Origin: Acorus gramineus
Lineage: Eukaryota > Streptophyta > Magnoliopsida > Acorales > Acoraceae
Direction: 5' to 3'
Length of the DNA: 64,000 nucleotides
Assembly: GCA_030737835.1 (NCBI GenBank)
Contig: CM060850.1
Span: 1,577,788-1,641,787, forward strand
A program made the position numbers and the translations under genes. The notes below the pieces were generated by a model, which ran no database searches, was not told the origin of the DNA, and was given only the letters and a program-made list of their open reading frames with translations. Below, piece after piece: positions 10,502 to 24,082 of this stretch. Position 1 is the stretch's first letter; each line of letters starts with the position of its first letter.

Positions 10502-12193
10502 ATGGGATCGTCATCTCCGCCATCGCCAACTCCGCCGCACGCGGTGGTCCTCCCCTACCCTGCCCAAGGCCACGTCATACCCCTCATGGAGCTCTCCCAC
10601 CGCCTCGTCGACCGCGGCTTCAACATCACCTTCGTCAACACCCACTTCGACCACGCGCGCGTCGTCCGAGCCTCCCTCTCCGGCCCGCGGGCCGAAACCG
10701 GGCCGCTGCGGCTCGTGTCGTGCCCGGACGGGCTCGAGCCGGGCACGGATCGCGACGACCTCGGGAGGCTCACTCTCTCCATACAAGAGCACATGCCGGG
10801 CCACCTGGAGGAGCTGATACAGGCCGCCTCCGCCGATCCCGAGCAGGGCCCGGTCACGTGCGTCATCGCCGACCAGACCATGCCGTGGGCGCTTGACGTG
10901 GCCAAGAAGATGGGCCTGCGGGCCGTCGCGTTCTGGCCCGCCTCGGCGGTCATGCTCGCGACAACCCTTAACATACCCAACATGATCAATGACGGCACCA
11001 TCGACAAAAATGGTAGCTCCAATGAGTGTTGAATCTCATCGGTTCTTGTCAGTCTAATCGATATGGATTCTTAACAGGTGTTCCGATGGAGCACCGGGTG
11101 ATCCGGCTAGGCCCAGAGATGCCACCGATGAACACTGCCCACTTTTGGTGGAACCACCTTGGGGAGCCGATCACGGAGCAGATCGTCTTCGACTACATGG
11201 CGAGGGGGAACAAGTCCATCGAGACCGCTGAGTGGGTCATTTGTAACTCTTTCGCCCACGCTGAGCAGCCCATCTTCAAGCACGCACCGAGGATCCGTCC
11301 GATTGGGCCATTGTTACCCGGGCTCAAGCCCGATAGGCCGGTTGGCCAATACTGGCCCGAGGACTCAACGTGCGAGGAGTGGCTCGACCAGCAGCTGCCC
11401 AAATCCGTCATCTACGTCGCCTTTGGGAGCTTCACTGTCTTTGACCCCCGACAATTTCAGGTTCAATGCCTTCAATACCTATCGTTCCAACATATTACTG
11501 TTAATGGTGTTTTATTTTAAAAAGTGATCTCCAACCATTCTTCGTAATTTAAAATTTGTTTTAATAGTAGTCATCATCTTTACATTCAACATAGAGTTTT
11601 CTGCCTATGTTACTCGAAATAATAATTTAATTATATGTGTATTTTGATCATACTTATCTCATATGACATACGAATTTACTCCTACTCATCAACCGGAATC
11701 ATATAACGAAAAATGCGTGAATGCTTGACTATACTTGTGATGATAACGTCATGTTTAGGAGCTCGCGTTGGGACTTGAAATCATGAGACGGCGGTTCTTG
11801 TGGGTGGTGAGGCCCGAGCTCACCGAGAAGGTCAACACGGCCTTCCCAGAAGGCTTTGAAGAGAGGGTGGCGGGGAGGGGGAGAATGGTGGGCTGGTCGC
11901 CGCAACAGAGGGTGTTGGCGCACCCGTCGGTCACGTGCTTCGTATCGCATTGCGGTTGGAATTCGACCATGGAAGGAATCACTAACGGGGTGCCTTTCCT
12001 TTGTTGGCCTTATTTTGCTGATCAATTCATCAAAGAGAGCTACATTTGCGACACTTGGAAGGTCGGGCTGAGGCTGTGCAAAGACGCAGAAGGGATCGTC
12101 ACGAGGGGGGAGATCGAGGCGAAGATGGATATGTTGCTCGGCAACGAGGAGGTGATGGGGAGGGCTTTGGAGTTGAAGGAGATCGCGATATAG
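10502..12193 (+). CDS. UDP-glycosyltransferase, UGT83A-like, premature stop
   Basis: A family 1 glycosyltransferase moves a sugar from a UDP-sugar to a small acceptor in the cytosol. Exons are 10502-11012, 11078-11460 and 11759-12193, with phases that agree. The N-terminus has the catalytic His24 in PYPAQGH and an acidic partner near Asp124 (VIADQ). The PSPG sugar-donor box runs from Trp344 (WSPQQ) through HCGWNS to FADQ, 44 residues, ending in Gln as in glucosyl transferases. It most resembles UGT83A1 (GSFTVFD, KEI near the end). Translation stops at TAG 12191-12193 after 442 residues. The same frame continues GIAEGGSSFVNFNEF to a TGA at 12260-12262, so the last 23 codons are cut off by a point change, probably Lys to stop. 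It may be a weakened gene or a recent pseudogene. The acceptor substrate cannot be told. Confidence 0.85.
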
Positions 12194-12356
12194 GGCATCG
12201 CCGAAGGCGGGTCCTCGTTTGTCAACTTCAATGAGTTCGTTGAATCCATAAAGAACCTTTGATAAGAGAATTTACAGCTAATAAATCATTTTGGTTACGA
12301 GTCCCAACGTTTACTTTTAAAAAAAGTGTTTAATTAAAGAATGTCATTTCCATATT

Positions 12357-12720
12357 AAACCCTCTCTATTTGACAAGTAATGGATCTTATAGTCATTCAG
12401 GCTTATACCATTACACTCACAAGTTTCGATGCGTCCAGCTTACTTTCGCACACCTCCGTTACTCTTTAGGAGGCTTCCATCCTAGATAAACTACCCACCT
12501 TGCACTGTCCCACCCTCGCCTTTCGACATTTATGCGGTTAGGAAAATCCTTAGATGAAAGAGTGGTATTTCATTATTATACAAAGTTATGTCTCCCACCT
12601 GTTCTACACATTCAATCAAGATTGTCATTGCGAACGAAGATATAGTCAAGGGTGCACGGGACCTCACAATCTAGCTGTTGGTACTCCGCATCTTCAGGAC
12701 ATTTTACTTGGAATTGAAAC
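12357..12720 (-). pseudogene. organellar large-subunit rRNA fragment (likely mitochondrial rrn26)
   Basis: The minus strand matches domain IV-V of bacterial-type 23S rRNA in collinear blocks. These are a GTGAAGATGCGG-like stretch, GTCCCGTGCACC, ATGTGTAGAACAGGTGGGAG, GAAATACCACTCTTTCAT, GGGACAGTG with GTGGGTAGTTT, CCTCCTAAAGAGTAACGGAG and GTAATGGTATAAGCCTG. The GTGCACC version fits plant mitochondrial 26S better than chloroplast 23S. Many substitutions and small deletions show it is an old, non-functional insertion. It lies between the convergent UGT and carboxypeptidase genes. Confidence 0.75.
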
Positions 12721-12851
12721 GCAAGAAGGAAAAACAAAAGGGACCATTAATTAGAAAGACCGACCTCAAAAGGTCGATCTATACAATAAAACCAAGCCAA
12801 ACAAACCCTAAACATATAGATAAATATAACCATATATATATATGATTTTCA

Positions 12852-15710
<2,859 letters not shown>

Positions 15711-15744
15711 TGTTAGGAGCTCTCTTGATGTATTGAAGAGTTGC

Positions 15745-15752
15745 TATATATA
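15745..15752 (-). promoter_or_regulatory. TATA box of the SCPL gene
   Basis: On the minus strand TATATATA ends 35 bp before the start codon, which implies a very short 5' leader. Confidence 0.45.
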
Positions 15753-15759
15753 GGAGGAA

Positions 15760-16097
15760 TCATTGATCATTTTATGAAGCTTGTGACACACATAAAATGA
15801 TGTGGTACTAGGTTTGTGACACTAATGTACAAAATAGAAAGTGTGGGATGCAAAAAGAAAGGGAGGGAGAAGTTTATGAGGGGAATTACGAGATTACCAT
15901 GTATTTTGTTTGTTATTAATAGGGGCATATTAGTCATTTGACGGAGACGGCATGGAAGATGTGTTTTTTTTTAAAATGACGCGGAAACGACAAATTTGGT
16001 ATTTTTTTGTCGTTTTGTACCCGGTCAGGTTTCCTCGGTCCAAACCACAAAAAATCGGGATATCCTCGGGAGGGAGCCGGCAAAGATTGGCAAATCC
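15760..16097. other. SCPL upstream region
   Basis: Promoter-side sequence of the carboxypeptidase gene; no other feature is recognised. Confidence 0.3.
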
Positions 16098-16105
16098 ATC
16101 TTGAT

Positions 16106-16492
16106 TAGGGGCAACTCGGCCGAGTTGAGTTTTTCGTTGATTCCAATCTAAATTTTAAATTACTCAATTCTAATATGAACCAACCTGATTTTCAATCCAG
16201 ATTGAACTAACTCGAACTCAACCCGTAATTAAATAAACCAACCCGATCCAACCCGTAAGATTAATTATGTTTACTTAAATTTGGACTACCCAGATTAGAA
16301 ACCATATAATGAATGGCCATGATCATTTTTTTTTAACTATTAATTTACGGATTCGGGTTGGGACGGGTTGTGAGTGAGCCAATCCGAACCCAACCCGATT
16401 TATGAGTCAATCTGAATTGTCCAACCCGAACCCGATTTGACCAACCCAATCCATGAAAAATCAGGTTCAACCCGACCGAAGTTGCAGCCATA
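16106..16492. mobile_element. second non-autonomous hAT element, inverted relative to 6218-6663
   Basis: The right end, reverse-complemented, is TATGGCTGCAACTT and the left end is TAGGGGCAACTCGG; both are worn forms of the ends at 6218-6663. The flanks are ATCTTGAT (16098-16105) and ATCTTAAT (16493-16500), an 8-bp duplication with one mismatch. An interior block around 16225-16300 matches, in reverse, the block around 6380-6450 of the other copy (AATTTGGACTACCC). Confidence 0.8.
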
Positions 16493-16500
16493 ATCTTAAT

Positions 16501-17042
16501 CGTTCAATTTTTATTTTTATTTATATCGGAGGGACCCCCATGACTGACTTTTCGATTGAGCTAGGAAGGCTATCTCTGTCGATTTATCCCAGTCCCACGA
16601 AAAATTCTTTCTACATCGTCCAATTGATGAGCTTTCGATCTATTTTGATTTTCTTTGGAACTTTATGATTATTCTATGCACTCATATGTTTACATAAAAA
16701 CAAACTAATATTCGAATGACTTTGTTGCTCTAAAATCTAAAAGATGCCTTTAACTAAACGTTTCAAGAATTATTGTGTTTTAAAAAACGCTCAACGGTTA
16801 GATGCAAAAACGGTTTTTCTTTTTAAACTTTTCTTTCAAATCTTTTCTCCAAGTCTTAATTTTATTATACACGTCTAAATTTTCCTTTTATTAAATGGTA
16901 TAAATCGTTTAATGAATTATTGAGATATGAAAAATGAATTATATACTTCAATGAATTGCATGGATCAAAACATATGGTGCATATTGGACTATAATTAGGA
17001 TGATTGAAAAAAAAAACTATGTAATAAAGTTATTATATAAAG
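16501..17042. other. intergenic
   Basis: No gene or repeat that I can support. Confidence 0.3.
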
Positions 17043-17695
17043 TAGAGAAAACTTGATATAACTCCCTAAAAATTTAGCTAAATTGGTATCAGTCTCTGTA
17101 AATTGTCACATGCCTTTAGAAAGTATGTATAGTTAACGGATTTAATCCTTCAGTCAAATTGTCATCAGTTTACAGGGAATATTATAATAATATTTTGTTT
17201 AGTAAACGGAGCTTCAATAAATGACATTCAAATAAGTTCCTACAAAATATTAAAAAATTGATTTTGTCCATTTGATGATAAAAATGCCTCTGTTTTTTCC
17301 TGAAAATTATTTATTATTCTATACTTACCAATGGTAAATAAAAAGAGAAAAAAAATGATGAAATTCCTTGAAAACTTATGAAAATCAAAAGAAAAAAAAA
17401 ATGTCCAATAAGATATAGACCTAAAGGAACTTACCGATTTTACAAAGATCTTTTTCGATTTTTATAAATTTTTAAGAAGCAATATCGATTTTTCCCATGA
17501 AAATAAGGGGTGAGGGCATTCTAGTTACTTTTAATGTGAAGTTAAAGTTAATCATATACCTGGTTAATTGGGGTGACGGTAGAGATTGAAACAATATTTT
17601 TTTAATAACATAAGGGCATGTGACAATTTTTTAATTTTATAGAGACTAAAATCGATTTAGCTAACTTTTCAGGGATTTATATAAATTTTTTCCTA
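17043..17695. mobile_element. foldback MITE, about 650 bp
   Basis: The left arm has AAAAATTTAGCTAAAT, TCAGTCTCTGTAAATT and GTCACATGCC in that order. The reverse complement of the right arm has GAAAAGTTAGCTAAAT, TTAGTCTCTATAAAATT and GTCACATGCCC in the same order. No coding sequence. Confidence 0.6.
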
Positions 17696-17924
17696 TAAAA
17701 TGAAGTTGCACGTAATATTATTCATAAAATAAACCTCTAGAATGGGCCGGGCAGGCCCAACCCATCCCATGCAAGCCCAGTATCGGCTCATCCCAAGTGC
17801 GAGGGCTTTTATGGTCCATGGGTACAGGCTAGACTGGACTAATGTGTGTTGATAATGAAGATAAACCCACGTATTTATAGATTATTTAGGAAACATTTTT
17901 TTTTAGTGATGTCATACTAAGTTT

Positions 17925-18185
17925 TTCATCGTACATCAATTCCAGTATCATATGCGTCGATAAAAAAAATTAATGCAATGTATACTCACATTAACAAGAT
18001 ATATGCTTTATTAAAAATTTTATATTTTTTATAAATACATCAATGCAATTTATTGAAACATATGTTATACTTTTTATAAAAACATGTATTTTATTAGATC
18101 AGGTATATCATTTTTTAAAATTTCAAAAATCATATAGATTGAAATTAAAGTTGAAAATAAGACTGTACATAACATTATCAATTTT
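17925..18185 (+). repeat. dispersed AT-rich repeat, copy 1
   Basis: It matches 26985-27225 in the same orientation through a chain of shared words: GCGT.GATA, TATACTCA, TTAA.AAG, TTTATAAA.ACATG, TTAGAT and GAAAAT..G.CTG.AC.TAACATTATC. The element type is unknown. Confidence 0.5.
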
Positions 18186-19153
18186 TTTTTAAAATACAAA
18201 ACTTTATTAATACATGTAATTTAATTTTTATAATAACATATATTTCATGTAGTTACATGAATATACTATTTAAAAAAAAAATTATAATTTTTCCTGAGAA
18301 AGACAGGTATAAAAACTAAAATGACACGTGACAATATAAAGAGGTTAAATCCCATCCGTTCATATCATTTGTTTGGGTTTCCTGCGCAACAGAAGGGACA
18401 TAGGTGTCACTCTCGCGTGGGTTTTATAAGTTATTAAACGAACACTTGCTCTTTAAGCTTAAATAAAATATAAAATTAGTCTAATATATAAAATTTAATC
18501 ATTTAAAATAATTTAATAAGTATTGAATCTATCTCTATTTTCAATTGAATAACTGTTCACGTGAAATTAGTTTGATACAACTGTAGTGAATGTGATTTAC
18601 AATTCAATCCACATGTTTAAAAAGAAAAAGAAAAAGAAAAAGAAAAATTTGAAAACTATTGAGCCTCAGAACGTTTTAATTATATAGGGACAGGAGTGGT
18701 AATATCAATAATATAATGTGCCTCCATATATCTGGACCACACAAAATCTTCCCTAATTGTAATCCTTAAATCAATCATTTTCCATAGTCTCCTCCTCTCC
18801 CAATTTTTTTCCCAAATCTCCCGTTTTTCTTTCCTTCTCCAACCCAATCGAAAAACAAACCATCAAACTTTGATTGATTCCATCTCTCTCTCAAAACCCA
18901 CAAAAAGGAGAGAATTTTGTCACAACCCACACAAAAAAAAAAGCTCTCTTTTCTTTCCCTTCTCTCCCAAAACCCAATATTTCATTGATTCAATCGATTC
19001 TCCCTCTTTAATCTTTCTCTTGATCTCTCTCCATCAAAATCCGACCGACCCAAACCCTGACTGATTCAATCTCAAAAAACCCGAACTTCAATTCATTCAA
19101 TCCCCCCCTCAAAACCCATAAAAAAAGATTGAATCTTGAGACAAAAGGCAAAG
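18186..19153. other. upstream region and leader of the AVT3 gene
   Basis: AT-rich DNA with an AAAAAG microsatellite near 18617-18645. From about 18780 on, CT-rich sequence (CTCTCTC, CCTTCTCC) fits a pyrimidine-rich 5' leader of the gene starting at 19154. Confidence 0.4.
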
Positions 19154-20422
19154 ATGGTGTTTGAGAGGGAGGCCTCAAGCTCCTACCACACCCTCTCCTT
19201 CCCAAACGAGGACACCCCACTCCTCTCATCCCCTTCAAAGACCCCTCTCTCCTCCAACCCAAAGACCTTCGCCAACGTCTTCATCGCCATCGTCGGCGCC
19301 GGCGTCCTCGGCCTCCCCTACACCTTCATGCGCACCGGATGGCTTATGGGCTCTCTCATGATCGCCTTCGTTGCCTTCCTCACCTACCACTGCATGATGC
19401 TTCTCGTCTTCTCCCGCCGCCGCCTCGAGTCCCGCATCGGCTTCTCAAAGATCTCGTCTTTCGGCGACCTCGGCTTCATCGTCTCCGGCCCACTCGGCCG
19501 CCTCTCCGTCGACGTCATGATCGTCTTGAGCCAGGCCGGGTTCTGCGTCTCCTACCTCATCTTCATCGCCAACACCTTCTCTCACGTTTTCAACCAGCCC
19601 CGGTCGATGATCCTCGGTTTCAAGCCCAAAATCTGGTACATTTGGGGGATGTTCCCCTTCCAATTGGGTCTCAATTCGATTAAGACTCTGACCCATCTTG
19701 CCCCTTTGAGCATCTTCGCTGACGTTGTCGACTTGGGCGCGATGGGTGTCGTCATGGTTGAGGATGTGATGATTTTCTTGAAGCAAAAACCGGTTTTGGA
19801 GGCGTTTGGGGGACTCTCTGTCGTGTTTTATGGGCTCGGCATCGCCGTCTACGCTTTTGAGGGGATCGGTATGGTTTTGCCATTGGAGGCCGAGGCTTCC
19901 GACAAGAACAAGTTTGGGAAGCTGTTGGGTGTGTCGATGGGATTCATTTCGGTGATGTATGGGTTGTTCGGCGTTTTGGGCTACTTCGCATTTGGCGATA
20001 ATACCAAAGACATCATCACCACGAACTTCGGGAGTGGATTGATTTCGGTCTTGGTTCAAATGGGTCTCTGTGTGAACCTCTTCTTCACGTTCCCTCTGAT
20101 GATGAACCCGGTATACGAAGTCATCGAGAGGCGGTTCTGCCAGAAGAGGTTCTGCCTCTGGTTGAGGTGGGTGGTGGTGTTGGGGGTCAGTTTGGTTGCT
20201 CTGTTTGTGCCCAATTTTGCTGATTTTCTGTCCTTGGTGGGGAGCAGTGTGTGTTGTATTCTTGGGTTTGTTTTGCCTGCTCTGTTTCACTTGAAGGTGT
20301 TCAAGAGGGAGATGGGATTTTGGGCTAAGGCTTTGGATGTGGGGATTATGATATTGGGTATTGTGTTTGCTGTCTCTGGGACCTTGTCTTCACTCATGGA
20401 GATCTTCTCTGTGAAGGGTTGA
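19154..20422 (+). CDS. vacuolar amino acid transporter, AVT3-type
   Basis: This is an AAAP-family transporter expected to export neutral amino acids from the vacuole. One exon encodes 422 residues and about 11 hydrophobic segments. The signature FANVFIAIVGAGVLGLPYTF lies near residue 40, followed by TGWLMG. AFEGIGMVLPLE and GYFAFGD sit in the middle of the protein, as in AVT3 proteins. An acidic dileucine motif, Glu19-x-x-x-Leu23-Leu24 (EDTPLL), fits tonoplast targeting. The open frame extends 18 nt upstream without an ATG; the ATG at 19154 begins MVFEREASSSYHTLSF and is the natural start. The exon is GC-rich at the 5' end and less so toward the 3' end. Arabidopsis AVT3 genes are also single-exon. 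Confidence 0.9.
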   Translation: MVFEREASSSYHTLSFPNEDTPLLSSPSKTPLSSNPKTFANVFIAIVGAGVLGLPYTFMRTGWLMGSLMIAFVAFLTYHCMMLLVFSRRRLESRIGFSKISSFGDLGFIVSGPLGRLSVDVMIVLSQAGFCVSYLIFIANTFSHVFNQPRSMILGFKPKIWYIWGMFPFQLGLNSIKTLTHLAPLSIFADVVDLGAMGVVMVEDVMIFLKQKPVLEAFGGLSVVFYGLGIAVYAFEGIGMVLPLEAEASDKNKFGKLLGVSMGFISVMYGLFGVLGYFAFGDNTKDIITTNFGSGLISVLVQMGLCVNLFFTFPLMMNPVYEVIERRFCQKRFCLWLRWVVVLGVSLVALFVPNFADFLSLVGSSVCCILGFVLPALFHLKVFKREMGFWAKALDVGIMILGIVFAVSGTLSSLMEIFSVKG

Positions 20423-20493
20423 TGTTGGTTGTGGCGATGGTGGTGGTGGTGGTGTTTGTTAGTTTCAGACACACCATTGAAGAATAGATTGGT

Positions 20494-20525
20494 TATATTA
20501 TTATTATTATTATTATTATTATTAT
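20494..20525 (+). repeat. (TTA)n microsatellite in the AVT3 3' region
   Basis: About ten TTA units lie roughly 75 bp past the AVT3 stop codon. Confidence 0.8.
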
Positions 20526-23261
20526 GATTCTGTTATTTTGTATTGGAATTGTACATGGTGGGTGGGATTTTATGTTTTAGTTTTTCTGCAAGACATAAAG
20601 GATAGAACACCTACTGGATGTTTGAATTCAAGAATTTGATTATTATTTTCTTTAATTGTGAGGGATTGTGGTGCAGGACAGAGTGTTTATTATGTGAGCT
20701 TTTGATTCCATGCAATAGTTCTATATGGGTGTTCTGGTTTTAGTAACAAAGTTTATGCAAAATGCAATAATGGAATGATAGCTGGAATTCGCTTTGTTTT
20801 TGTTTTGCCAGTTTGTTATCTGAACCTAAACGTGGTGTTTAATGTCACCAAAAAGGGGCATCTTCTTTTCTTCTTGTTTTACCTTTTTTTTAGTTATATT
20901 TGTCATTGTTGTATCACACTATTTGATGCTCATTGTTTTTCTGTGTTCTAGGACACCTTTAGGGTCAATCTTAGCACATGGAAATAACAAATATGAACAA
21001 AACAAAGGCATTCACACGATTAGATGGTTTGACAACTTGTCTACTTAATCAACATACAATAATCTCTTGTTCAATAATATGACTCTTCCCAACCTCTCTC
21101 TGCTAGAATGTAAGACATTGCCTTTGTTAATCATAGCATCAGACGCTACTTCATTAGATTCATTTAAATATTGCTGATGTTGTGAAACACTTCTCAGAAA
21201 ATCACCATATATGATTCTATGCTTTCTCCTGTTCGTACACCCTCTTTATTTACTGGATTGCTTACAATTTTGAAACAGTGGCATGACAGTGATGAGGAGT
21301 CGGAGAAATGAAATGTTTAAAATATCTACTGTCCAGGGTAACCAAACAGAAGAATTGAAGAAAGTAAGAACTTTGCATGCATTGAGGGTCGGTTTATCAA
21401 GTGTTAGTTTAACAAGGGGATAAATGGTGAGATAAGGAGTAATTATAGGAATAAGTGAGTGAGATGATAATTTATCCCTGTTTGATAATCGGGATAAATT
21501 GTGGATAATTGTCTTAATTTTAAAATAAAAATGAAGATATTTTATTTCATCTAAAAGTTATCGACCCAGCACCACCCTTTAGCAAAGTTCAATTTTATAT
21601 CTTAATTTTGATAACTTATCTTGAAAATTTTAACTCATCAGCAAACTAAGTCTTCAGAGACGTGACAGATGAACATTGGTGGGCCACTCTTCCCCCTTGA
21701 CCTATTATTTGCTTAGCTGCAATTTAATAAGCAACCTTTTATTGACTTTCCATCCCTGATATTCCACACCCACATCTGGTTGGACCTATCCTGAAGAGCC
21801 AAACAAGTGTAAGTTGATCATAATTGGGCAAAAATTATCATTTATAAAAGTAAAAAACAATAGGAAATTGATTCCAAGTATATTTTTTATTTTCAAGCTT
21901 ACAATTTTTTTTAGCGTATCAAAATACTCTTATGTTAGCTATTATATTTTTTTAGCAGGATAAACATAGAGAAAAAAGACTGAATGACATAGTAAAAATC
22001 TAATTGAATTTTCTAATCTTACAGAAAATGTATATAATCTCGCGTGACGTGTTATATTAATGAATTATGTTTTTTTTTCTAATTTTATACAATATGATAT
22101 AATATAAAAATTAAAAAAAATCAAAACATTATATTTTTGTGGGTAATGAAAGGATTATACACGAGATATCCAAGATATTTGTTCATTACATCTCATCTTT
22201 TATTTGGACACTTGCATAAGCTATCAATATAAAATGTAAAATTTGATTCGACTTATCTCCTCCAACGGTCAGAAACAAACAGCAGAGACCAAAAATGCAT
22301 AATCGCGTGACATGTGTGACAACCAAATCAATGAAAACGACGTTTGCTTCAACAAATCCAAATGATGGACTTCAATTTGCAGATATACAGATGCAATGGA
22401 TTTGAACAAACCCTTAATATAATTCTATTAAAGTTCTGTTTAAAAACACATATTAAAAAATAACTTTTAAAATAAAGCTGTTAGATTTTGATTTTTATTA
22501 GAATGTTTTTTTTTAATTCAAAAATCAATATTTCAAAGCAATTCATTTTTGATAAAGAAAGTTGCTTTTCAATTCAAAAAATCAATTCCACCAAAAAAAT
22601 AATGTTTTTGAGTTTTTTAAAACACGGATTTTAAGAAAAAAATTAAAAGGAATTCAGTTTCTGATTATGAATAAAGCTGTTCCGTTTGACTGCACGATTT
22701 TAATTTTTCAATATTTTAAAAAATAAAAACTACATCAAACATGCAATCAAAACAGGATCTAAATTCATTTTCTGGCCTGAAAAAAAAAACACACCAACAC
22801 AGGAGAAAACAAAACAATTTTTTGTACTTATGCCGTGTCTGCCAAGCCAGTAAAAAGAAGCCAATTTGTACACTGATTATTATTATTATTATTGGTCTCT
22901 TTCATTTTGAGCAAAACCAGTGATTTTTTTTTGGGGTACCGGGTAGAGATATGGAGACGGGTTTGTGTGTGTGTGGTAGTGTTTTTGTGCTTAAGAATAT
23001 ATGCAAAAAAAAATAAAATTATCTTGGATCTATCATTTCATAAAGAAAAAAAAGAGTTTATCTTGTATCTATCATTTCATATTATTTTATCATATATGTA
23101 TTTTTTCTTGATCAAAATTTTCTTTCAATTAGGGTAAATGGAGCGTCTATCCCTACTATCTATATTTTGGTCTTCACCCCCATGTGGATTTTTTCAGTGG
23201 TGGGGGAAAAGAGAAAGGCTGAAGAAGGTAAAAGCGGGTGATCGTAGCCCACCTCTTAAAA
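20526..23261. other. intergenic, AT-rich
   Basis: The stretch 21385-21660 (GGTCGGTTTATCAAG, then AAGGGGATAAATGG) resembles a decayed MITE, but its ends could not be paired. No coding exon recognised. Confidence 0.3.
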
Positions 23262-23452
23262 AATTTTCATATCAATAAATATTGATAGGAATCACATCAG
23301 TACGCATTTTGATAGACGAGATATATCTATCAAAGTGTATTAATGAAAATTTTTTTAATTTTTTTTAATTAATAAGTTTTGATAAACATGTGTTGTTATC
23401 CAAACATGTATGGATGTGATTTTCATCAGTACGTACTGACATGAAATTTTTT
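23262..23452. mobile_element. short foldback element
   Basis: The left arm (AAAAATTTTCATATCA, GAATCACATCAGTACG, TTTTGATA) pairs with the reverse complement of the right arm (AAAAAATTTCATGTCA, AAAATCACATCCATAC, GTTTGGATA). The total length is about 190 bp. Confidence 0.5.
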
Positions 23453-24082
23453 TCACCTCCGTCCCCTTCCACCACGTCACTCCTCTCTCTTCCCTCTCTC
23501 CCTATTGTCTTTTATCACTAAAAAAAAAAAAAGAACATCTAGGTGATGGGAATGGAGAATTAATTGATAAAAGTATCTATTCGAGTGGTAAAACACTACT
23601 TCAATAATGATTATCACTGTGCATTTTCCAATTTTCTTTGTATATAACTTAATTTCAAGACTTGTTCATCAATCTATCATATCAAGTAAGACAAGACAAG
23701 TCATTAATTTGTACAGATCTGCAATTATTGTCTTCCCGGGGGTGATTTTGCAATTTTTCCAAAGAGACACAAAGATGGGCCGACCCGGTGGGCCGGTAGT
23801 GGGTTATACGGATGCATGTCCCTGTCAAATTTAAAGAAGCTGTTTGGATGTGTTTCCGAGGTTAATGATATTCCAAGGTACTGTTCGTTCCCCCCAATAA
23901 TAAACCCTCGTTCCCGCCAAAAACCCGCTCATGATTTAGGGTTTCGCTTAAATCATCCTCACCCGCGCAGATCACGCAACCGTCATCAGTTCTGTTGTTT
24001 TCGATTGTTACTCTTTGTACGATGAAGAAGAATTTACAGATCTAGTTCTTTTTCTCAGTAATCAAGACAATTGCATCCGTTT

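Noticed and set aside
12554-12754. Small plus-strand frame MKEWYFIIIQSYV
   Set aside because: It is antisense to the organellar rRNA fragment.
19136-19153. Upstream extension of the AVT3 frame
   Set aside because: The frame opens with TTG, not ATG. The first ATG, at 19154, gives the expected AVT3 N-terminus.
19445-20290. 281-codon minus-strand frame within the AVT3 gene
   Set aside because: It is the antisense shadow of a GC-biased coding exon; it has no recognisable domain and a His/Gln/Asp-heavy composition typical of antisense frames.
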